A program made the translations under genes and the position numbers. A stretch of 64,000 nucleotides of DNA. Source: Clostridia bacterium. GTDB taxonomy: Bacteria > Bacillota > Clostridia > Christensenellales > Maliibacteriaceae. A model generated the notes under the pieces. That model was not told the DNA's origin, did not search any database, and was given only the letters and a program-made list of their open reading frames with translations. The DNA lies in assembly GCA_017431145.1 (NCBI GenBank), contig JAFRLQ010000004.1, positions 62,001-126,000 on the forward strand. Reading direction: 5' to 3'. Position 1 is the stretch's first letter, and each line of letters opens with the position of its first letter. Below, piece after piece: positions 1-5,900 of the stretch.

Positions 1-35
1 GTGATAGGTTTCAAGGGACGCTTCTTTGCCGCCAT
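1..35 (-). CDS. N-terminus of the next division-operon gene (partial, ftsL position)
   Basis: Only the first dozen codons are in the window, reading M-A-A-K-K-R-P-L-K-P. The ATG at 33-35 is preceded by GGAGGA about 8 bases upstream, so I prefer it to the ATG at 48-50 that directly follows the rsmH stop. In Gram-positive dcw clusters the gene after rsmH is usually ftsL, a small basic-N-terminal membrane protein. The Lys/Arg-rich start fits this, but identity rests on position only. Confidence 0.5.
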   Translation of the reverse strand, partial: MAAKKRPLKPI

Positions 36-50
36 TTTCTTTTCCTCCAT

Positions 51-998
51 TTATGTCAACGGTATCAGTTTCCTGACACCACGTAGATGCGCACTGTGTG
101 CTCTCGGATTCTCTTGCAATTCTTCTTCCGTTGCACAGACAGGTTTTCTCGATATCTGTTTTGCCACCGGTTTTCTTCCGCACACGCAAACCGGTGAACC
201 TTTCGGACAGATACACGGATTCTCCAATCTGCGAAACTCTTCCTTGACCAGATGGTCCTCAAGCGAATGAAATGTGATGATTGCCAGTATTCCGCCGGGC
301 TTCAGCACCTTTACAGCACCTTCAATCCCGTTCCGTACTGCATCCAGCTCTCCATTTACTTCCATCCTGATCGCCTGAAATGTCCTTCTAGCGGGATGTG
401 CCACTCCCTGCCGTGCACCGGCAGGTACCGCAGCTTTGATGATGTCCTCAAGTTCTCTCGTCGTTTCAATCGCCTTTTTCTTTCGTTCTGATACGATGAA
501 GGAAGCGATCCTTGCAGCCCACTTTTCTTCTCCGAACTGCTGAATGATCCGCCGGAGTTCCTCTTCTGAATACTGATTCACCACATGATATGCCGAAAGA
601 TCAGCGTGCTGGTCCATCCTCATGTCAAGAGGCGCATCCGTTATATACGAGAAACCGCGTTCGGGAGCATCGATCTGGTGAGAAGAAACTCCGAGATCAA
701 AAAGAACACCGTCGATCTTTCCAATCAGATGTTCATCAATGATCTGTTCAATCTCCGCAAAATTTCCTTTGTAGAGTTGTACCCGATCTTTAAAATCCTT
801 TAATCGCTCGGCTGCTGCAGCTAATGCTTCATCGTCCCTGTCGATCCCGATCACCTGACCGTCCGGACCGGTTCTCTTCAGTATTTCAGCGCTATGACCG
901 CCGCCGCCAATTGTTCCGTCTATATAGATGCCGCCGGGTCTGACCCGCAACATATCAATCGTTTCATTCAGAAGAACGCTTTTATGCTGGAAAACCAT
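51..998 (-). CDS. rsmH: 16S rRNA (cytosine(1402)-N(4))-methyltransferase RsmH (MraW)
   Basis: This SAM-dependent enzyme N4-methylates C1402 in the decoding centre of 16S rRNA. The 315-residue product has the family's length. It shows the glycine-rich SAM motif GTIGGGGHS near residue 30, the acidic DRDDEAL stretch, DLGVSSHQID, and the C-terminal ITFHSLEDHLVKE and NPRAHSAHLR signatures. I start at ATG 998 (M-V-F-Q-H-K), which has AGAGGG 7-8 bases upstream; an in-frame GTG lies two codons earlier. It follows mraZ by 20 bases, the standard mraZ-rsmH-ftsL order, so it is very probably in the mraZ-controlled operon. Confidence 0.97.
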   Translation of the reverse strand: MVFQHKSVLLNETIDMLRVRPGGIYIDGTIGGGGHSAEILKRTGPDGQVIGIDRDDEALAAAAERLKDFKDRVQLYKGNFAEIEQIIDEHLIGKIDGVLFDLGVSSHQIDAPERGFSYITDAPLDMRMDQHADLSAYHVVNQYSEEELRRIIQQFGEEKWAARIASFIVSERKKKAIETTRELEDIIKAAVPAGARQGVAHPARRTFQAIRMEVNGELDAVRNGIEGAVKVLKPGGILAIITFHSLEDHLVKEEFRRLENPCICPKGSPVCVCGRKPVAKQISRKPVCATEEELQENPRAHSAHLRGVRKLIPLT

Positions 999-1018
999 AA
1001 TCACGCCCTCTTTTCAGA

Positions 1019-1459
1019 TTATTCAGACTTTTCAGTCTTGGTCGTTACATATTCCAGGATATCGCCGACATTGCCCTCAACTCTCGCGTTATATTCATCC
1101 CATTTTTCGGCGCTCCAAATCTCGACCCGGTTAAACGCACCGATCACGACAGCGTCTTTTTTCAATCCTGCATACTTTCTCAGCTCGACCGGGACACCGA
1201 TTCTACCCTGGCTGTCAAAATCACAAATCGTCATGTTCGCTGTAAACATTCGGATGTAATCCTGACCTTTTCTGTCTGTACGTGAAATCGCGTTGAACTG
1301 TTCTTCCAATTCTTTCATTTCCGTTCGGGGATAAACGTAAAGGCATTCTTCAATCCCGCGCATCAGCAGGAACTGATTGCCCAGTTCTTCTCTGTACCCT
1401 GCGGGAATAATGATTCTTCCCTTGGCGTCTAAAGAGTGCGTATAGGTACCAAAGAACAC
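1019..1459 (-). CDS. mraZ: Transcriptional regulator MraZ
   Basis: MraZ is a ring-forming DNA-binding protein that controls its own division and cell-wall operon. The 146-residue product has the two tandem SpoVT/AbrB-like halves, each with a DxxxR core: HSLDAKGRIIIP at about residue 8 and DFDSQGRIGVP at about residue 80. The start is GTG at 1457-1459, preceded by GGGAG. It is the first gene of a minus-strand operon with rsmH. The repeat ladder just upstream (1500-1559) looks like its own operator, so autoregulation is likely. Confidence 0.97.
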   Translation of the reverse strand: MFFGTYTHSLDAKGRIIIPAGYREELGNQFLLMRGIEECLYVYPRTEMKELEEQFNAISRTDRKGQDYIRMFTANMTICDFDSQGRIGVPVELRKYAGLKKDAVVIGAFNRVEIWSAEKWDEYNARVEGNVGDILEYVTTKTEKSE

Positions 1460-1499
1460 CTTTTAGTCTCTCCCTTCTCTTCGTATTTCACCTTACATT

Positions 1500-1559
1500 C
1501 ACCACTTTACACCACTACCCGCCACTTTTCAATACAATTCCCCACCAAATTTCACTTTT
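1500..1559 (-). promoter_or_regulatory. mraZ operator: ladder of 10-bp direct repeats
   Basis: Read on the minus strand, six contiguous decamers run into mraZ. Five of them carry GTG at the same place: AAAAGTGAAA, TTTGGTGGGG, AATTGTATTG (the odd one), AAAAGTGGCG, GGTAGTGGTG, TAAAGTGGTG. MraZ proteins are known to bind short GTG-containing direct repeats spaced one helical turn apart upstream of their own gene. Repeat unit, spacing and position all fit. A clear -10/-35 pair for mraZ could not be fixed within the ladder. Confidence 0.75.
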
Positions 1560-1744
1560 TTCAAAAATAATTGCACTGAAACCCACTGACAGGCAGATCT
1601 CAGGCAATACAGCGCAGCAACGTTTCCCGGCATTCATCTGCAGCGTTTGTCTGTTCGGTTTTCATTCCGTTTTCAGTCCGAATTGCAGCTCATTCGGAAA
1701 CGCATGTTCGCACGTCTTCAGTCCCGTTGCATTCATTCACATTG

Positions 1745-1870
1745 TTATCCACATTTTTTTCGCGTTTGCAGCGTTTTTTTCTCCAGTTATCCACTTTATC
1801 CACATAAAAAACATGTGTTTTCGAACAAAATTGTGGATAACGCCAATAACCGAACACAGGTTTATCCACT
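1745..1870. promoter_or_regulatory. Cluster of five DnaA boxes
   Basis: Three exact TTATCCACA nonamers are present: 1745-1753 (+), 1796-1804 (+) and 1832-1840 (-). Two one-mismatch copies (TTATCCACT) lie at 1787-1795 and 1862-1870. Boxes 2 and 3 abut without a gap. The stretch between boxes is T-rich. Such density is typical of an origin or of a DnaA-binding regulatory cluster. Neither dnaA nor dnaN is nearby, and the genes to the right mostly point toward this site, which argues against a conventional oriC. Together with the mraZ operator and the glycerophosphodiesterase promoter it fills the 551-base gap between genes. Confidence 0.85.
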
Positions 1871-1947
1871 TTCTCCCCCCGCTGCAGGGCAGCCCTATAT
1901 AGAATAGGTTCGGATATTCGTCGCGAATTGGCTTCATTCGCCAAAAA

Positions 1948-2000
1948 GAAAACATCCGTTCGATGTTTTCTGTTGTATAATACTTTCAATGCATACAACA
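1948..2000 (+). promoter_or_regulatory. Promoter and two inverted repeats before the glycerophosphodiesterase gene
   Basis: A perfect -10 TATAAT lies at 1976-1981. A perfect 9-bp inverted repeat, GAAAACATC (1948-1956) with GATGTTTTC (1962-1970), covers the expected -35 position. A second perfect pair, TGTTGTAT (1971-1978) with ATACAACA (1993-2000), spans the -10 and the start of the transcript and ends at the AGGAGG ribosome binding site. No good -35 hexamer is visible. The layout suggests control by a dimeric repressor or activator. Confidence 0.6.
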
Positions 2001-2010
2001 GGAGGTTGCC

Positions 2011-2772
2011 ATGAGCAGTAATACCGAAATGAAGTGGATGCTTGCACGTCCGATCGCTCACCGCGGGCTTCATAACGCTTCCAATCCTGAAAACTCCATC
2101 GGCGCATTCTACGCCGGTATGCTGAAGGGATATAATCTGGAATTGGATGTACATTTAACGCAGGACAATGAGCTTGCTGTTGTTCACGATGAGAATCTGG
2201 AAAGAATGACAGGGCAGTCCGAACAGATCACTTCCTGCGAAAGAAAGAAATGGCGCAGTTTCAGTCTTCTCGGTACGTCTGAAGGGATTCCGACACTGGA
2301 CGAAGTACTGAAACTCGTAAACGGCCGCGTCGGCCTTATCATTGAGATCAAATCAGACAAGAGCGTTCCTCTCGGAAAACTCGAAGATATCCTGATTGAA
2401 AAACTGCGTGCCTATAAAGGGGACTTTGCGATTAAAAGCTTTGATCCGCGCATCGTCAAATATATCAGGAAGCACGCTCCGGAATTCATCTGCGGACAAC
2501 TCAGCTGGAGCTATAAGGACTATGCCGGTCTTTCGAAACTGACGCGTTTTTATCTGAGTCATCTCATGATGATTCCCTTCAATCACGCTCAGTTCATCTC
2601 CTACGATATCAATACCCTTCCCTGTGCTGCCGTCACAAAATACCGCAAGCGCGGACTCCCGGTTCTGGCTTGGACAATCTCCTCACCTGAACTGGCTGAA
2701 AAAGCCCGTGCACATTGTGACAACATTATTTTTGAAAAATGGGATCCCGATACCGTAGGTTTTAAATTGTAA
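2011..2772 (+). CDS. Glycerophosphodiester phosphodiesterase family protein
   Basis: This 253-residue protein belongs to the GDPD family (TIM barrel), which hydrolyses glycerophosphodiesters to glycerol-3-phosphate and an alcohol. The family's active-site residues are visible: HRG at 17-19, the metal ligands E44 and D46 in LELD, and the second catalytic histidine H59 in VVHD. IEIKSD and the late LAWT segment also match. There is no signal peptide, so a cytoplasmic enzyme is expected. It is the only plus-strand gene in this area and ends in a shared terminator with tsaD. AGGAGG lies 5 bases before the ATG. Confidence 0.92.
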   Translation: MSSNTEMKWMLARPIAHRGLHNASNPENSIGAFYAGMLKGYNLELDVHLTQDNELAVVHDENLERMTGQSEQITSCERKKWRSFSLLGTSEGIPTLDEVLKLVNGRVGLIIEIKSDKSVPLGKLEDILIEKLRAYKGDFAIKSFDPRIVKYIRKHAPEFICGQLSWSYKDYAGLSKLTRFYLSHLMMIPFNHAQFISYDINTLPCAAVTKYRKRGLPVLAWTISSPELAEKARAHCDNIIFEKWDPDTVGFKL

Positions 2773-2794
2773 ACCAAGCTTTCGCTTTGTTAAC

Positions 2795-2834
2795 AAACAG
2801 AAAAAGCGCTGTTAAATCAGCGCTTTTTCTGTTT
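2795..2834. terminator. Bidirectional terminator between the GDPD gene and tsaD
   Basis: A perfect 17-bp stem (2795-2811 with 2818-2834) closes a 6-base TTAAAT loop. Both stem ends are A/T runs, giving a U-tract on either strand. The flanking genes converge here. Confidence 0.9.
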
Positions 2835-2882
2835 CTATCGTTTTGTTGGTTTACAATAAAACCCTGTCCTTTACTCCCCTGT

Positions 2883-3989
2883 TCACCATGAAATATCGAG
2901 AACCGCATAGGCATTCAAAGACATATCATGCAGTTTCCCGGCTCTTGCAGCATAGTATCCCGCCGCTCCGATCATTGCAGCATTATCTGTACAAAGAATT
3001 GGCGCCGGGACGCACAGGTCAAATCCTTCCGCTTTGCTCAGTTCCTGCATTCTGCCTCTCAGTGCACTGTTGGAAGCGACACCGCCGACGATGGCCAGTT
3101 TCCTGATACCTGTCTGTTCCATGGCCTTTAACGCTCTTTGAGACAGTGCTTTGATCACTGCGTGCTGAAAGCTTGCGGCGATATCTTCTCTGCTGTGTCC
3201 CCGTACCGATTCAACAAATCTGGCATTGGACTGTATCTGTGCGGTATTCTCTTTCAAACCGCTTTCGACGCTTTGGATCACAGCTGTTTTTAAGCCTGAA
3301 AAACTCATATCGAGCGGTGCATCCTTCACTTTTGCAACCGGATACCGGATCGCATTGGGATCGCCTGCCCGGGCGATTCTGTCTATCTCGGGACCGCCCG
3401 GATACGGAAGTCCCAGCACCCGTGCCACCTTATCGAATGCTTCGCCTGCTGAATCATCACGCGTTCTGCCGAGCCATCGGACAACATCATAGTCTTCAAC
3501 AATCGCTATATGAGAGTGTCCGCCTGAAATCACGAGCGCGATGAACGGCGGTTCCCAGTCTTTTCTTTGCAGATAAGACGCAGCGATATGCCCCTTGATA
3601 TGATGCACACCGACAAGCGGGATATTCCGCGATAAAGCCAGCGCCTTTCCGCAGGAAACTGCCGAGAGCAGCGGCCCGATCAGTCCCGGGCCGCAGGTCA
3701 CCGCAATAAGATCAATATCATCGAATGATACTTTTCCTTCTTCCAATGCCCTGTCCACGACATCATCCATGCTTTTCAAATGACTGCGCGCAGCAACCTC
3801 GGGAACGACTCCGCCAAATTTCCTGTGTTCCTCGATCTGGCTGTCTGCGCACATGGAAAGAATCTGCCGTCCGTTTCTTACTACTGCCGCCGCAGTATCA
3901 TCACAGGAAGACTCAAGCGCAAGCACTGTAATGTCCTTGCGCTCCATCATTTCATCTTTCCACTTTTCAATATTGCTCTGATACGGCAT
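2883..3989 (-). CDS. tsaD: tRNA threonylcarbamoyladenosine modification protein TsaD
   Basis: TsaD transfers the threonylcarbamoyl group to A37 of ANN-decoding tRNAs, working with TsaB and TsaE. The product (368 aa) has the ASKHA-fold signatures ALESSCDDT near the N-terminus, CGPGLIGPLL, and the metal-binding HHIKGH motif near residue 130, followed by a late ILCTDNAAMIG. The ATG overlaps the stop of the upstream membrane-protein gene (TAATG), suggesting translational coupling and adding about 15 residues before the conserved start. An internal Met just before ERKDITVLALESS is an alternative start. Confidence 0.96.
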   Translation of the reverse strand: MPYQSNIEKWKDEMMERKDITVLALESSCDDTAAAVVRNGRQILSMCADSQIEEHRKFGGVVPEVAARSHLKSMDDVVDRALEEGKVSFDDIDLIAVTCGPGLIGPLLSAVSCGKALALSRNIPLVGVHHIKGHIAASYLQRKDWEPPFIALVISGGHSHIAIVEDYDVVRWLGRTRDDSAGEAFDKVARVLGLPYPGGPEIDRIARAGDPNAIRYPVAKVKDAPLDMSFSGLKTAVIQSVESGLKENTAQIQSNARFVESVRGHSREDIAASFQHAVIKALSQRALKAMEQTGIRKLAIVGGVASNSALRGRMQELSKAEGFDLCVPAPILCTDNAAMIGAAGYYAARAGKLHDMSLNAYAVLDISW

Positions 3990-4717
3990 TAACTGTTCCT
4001 CTGTCTTTCACGTCTTTTCCCCAAAAGGATCATCATAACGGATACAATGATCACAGCTACAAGAAAAAGCGCGAATACAATCAGGCAATCCCTGGAAATA
4101 CCGATAAAGAATTCTTCCGGGACCAGATTGATCAGCACGTGAATACTCGGATCAAGGATCCATAGATCGTTGGTGAAAGATACCTCGTGGAATTTGATAA
4201 ACAACTCGGTGAAATGCGTCAGCAAATAATATCCGCCGGCGATCAGCAGGACAAGAGTCGCTGCCACCGTGATCAGTGATGTCCTTCCGCAACGCACCGT
4301 AAAACCAGGTCTCCTGAGGAAAAAAGCAAGTATCATGAATACCGCAAACCCCAGCAGTGTCAGATCGCGCGCGATAAAACCAAGCCTGAACATCCACTGC
4401 ACGTCTACCATGTGCTGCTTTTCAATATCGGTGAATACTTCCGCAACGCCGTCCTTCATGGCAATATCTGCTGTCATATCAAGGTTTTCCCTATCACCCT
4501 TGAGATAATCCAGCATATTGTCGGTAATGACAGCAAGTTCTTCGTCTGTCGTACCGATCGTGCCGGCGACGTCATACTTTTTATACTGTTTGGCATAATA
4601 TGCCCTGCTGAAAGCAATGATCCGCACAGACGTCAGAAGCAGAACGATCACCAGGCAAAAAATCCCGATGACATTTGCGAGAATCGAAAGACCTTTCAAA
4701 ACTTTTTGCATCTGCAA
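3989..4717 (-). CDS. DUF1461 / Lit-type integral membrane protein
   Basis: This is a 242-residue membrane protein with a signal-anchor helix at about residues 10-30, a roughly 85-residue outside loop, then three more helices near 108-130, 147-167 and 213-235. The stretch FHEVSF followed by DLWILDPS and LINLVPEEFF matches the TIGR01906/DUF1461 family. Members of that family include Lit, the lipoprotein intramolecular transacylase that converts N-terminal diacylglyceryl lipoproteins to the lyso form. Whether this copy is a true Lit is inference. It overlaps tsaD by one base and lies 8 bases after prfB. Confidence 0.75.
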   Translation of the reverse strand: MQMQKVLKGLSILANVIGIFCLVIVLLLTSVRIIAFSRAYYAKQYKKYDVAGTIGTTDEELAVITDNMLDYLKGDRENLDMTADIAMKDGVAEVFTDIEKQHMVDVQWMFRLGFIARDLTLLGFAVFMILAFFLRRPGFTVRCGRTSLITVAATLVLLIAGGYYLLTHFTELFIKFHEVSFTNDLWILDPSIHVLINLVPEEFFIGISRDCLIVFALFLVAVIIVSVMMILLGKRRERQRNS

Positions 4718-4725
4718 GCATCCCC

Positions 4726-5824
4726 TTATGACATGATCAGATAGGCGCGTACGAATTCTTCCAGGTCGCCGTTCATCACTTTATCGATGTTTCCCGTCTC
4801 CACTCCTGTCCTGTGATCCTTGACCATCTGGTAGGGATGGAATACGTATGACCGGATCTGGCTACCCCATTCGATCTTTTTCAGATCTCCCTGGATTTCA
4901 GCCAGTTTTTCCATCTGTTCACGTTCTTTTAACTCAGCCAGTTTTGATCTCAGAACCTTCATAGCTGTTTCTCTGTTCTGAATCTGGCTTCTTTCGTTCT
5001 GGCAGGAGACCACGATACCCGTGGGAATATGCGTGATCCTGATCGCAGATTCTGTCTTGTTGACATGCTGTCCGCCTGCACCGCTGGAACGGTATGTATC
5101 GACGCGAAGATCTTCCGGGCGGATTTCGATCTCCGTATCATCATCGATTTCAGGCATTACGTCAACAGATGTAAACGAAGTATGTCTTCTGCTTGCAGCA
5201 TCGAAAGGAGAAATCCTGACGAGTCTGTGCACGCCCTTTTCCGCCTTCAGATAACCGTAGACATATTCACCTTCCACCCGGAACGTAACGCTTTTGATGC
5301 CGGCTTCATCACCGTCAAGGAGATCGAGAACAGTAAGTTTCCAGTTCTTTTTCTCACAGTAATAGGTATACATCCGGTAAAGCATCTGTGCCCAGTCCTG
5401 TGCTTCCGTTCCACCTGCACCGGCATGGATCGAAACGATTGCATTATTCGCATCGTACGGGCCGGAAAGCAAAGCGTCGATGTGAAGCTCCTCCGCATCG
5501 TTTGCCAGATCGTCCGTTTCGGAAACCAGTTCCGCACCCAGCTCATCGTCTTCTTCCAGCATGAGCATTTCCATCAGATCGAACGCATCGTCACAGCGTT
5601 TTCTCAGGCTCTCATAGCGGTTTACCGTCGTTTCAAGCGTTTTGACGCGCTTATTGACTTTCTGTACCTTTCCCATGTCGGTCCAGAATGCCGGATCTTC
5701 CTGTTCCTTTCGAAGTTCACTTAACTCGGCTTTCATTTTGTCCGGGTTAAAGTGACCCACCTGCCTCTTTGATGATCTGGTCAATGTTCTGAAGTTTGGT
5801 CCTCAGTCCGTCAAAATCGATCAC
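4726..5824 (-). CDS. prfB: Peptide chain release factor 2 (programmed +1 frameshift)
   Basis: RF2 ends translation at UGA and UAA. The gene starts at GTG 5822-5824 (AAGGAAG about 8 bases upstream) and reads 25 codons ending A-G-G-S-L before an in-frame TAA at 5747-5749. The rest continues in the +1 frame from AAC (N-P-D-K-M), giving about 365 residues in total. The shift site has the expected parts: an internal Shine-Dalgarno-like AGGTGGG, a 3-base spacer, CTT, stop, then C. The SPF tripeptide in VRISPFDAA identifies RF2 rather than RF1, and GGQ is present in SGAGGQHVNK. It follows secA in the usual secA-prfB order. The stop at the shift site is TAA, not the usual TGA. Confidence 0.95.
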
Positions 5825-5900
5825 CTTATTCACTTCCTTTCATTGTTTGGAATCAATGGCCATACAGCCGGTAGCAATCAAAAAACTATTATAAACGATG

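Noticed and set aside
1745-1870. Calling this site oriC outright
   Set aside because: The box cluster is strong, but dnaA/dnaN are absent, no clear AT-rich unwinding region adjoins, and gene orientation to the right opposes replication from here.
1690-2154. A 154-codon minus-strand frame across the DnaA-box region
   Set aside because: It runs antisense over the glycerophosphodiesterase start and through T-rich regulatory DNA, has no ribosome binding site and resembles no protein family.
5747-5749. prfB as a pseudogene or frameshift error
   Set aside because: The stop and frame change fall exactly at the known RF2 autoregulatory position with an internal Shine-Dalgarno-like AGGTGGG and CTT before it, and both halves are well conserved.
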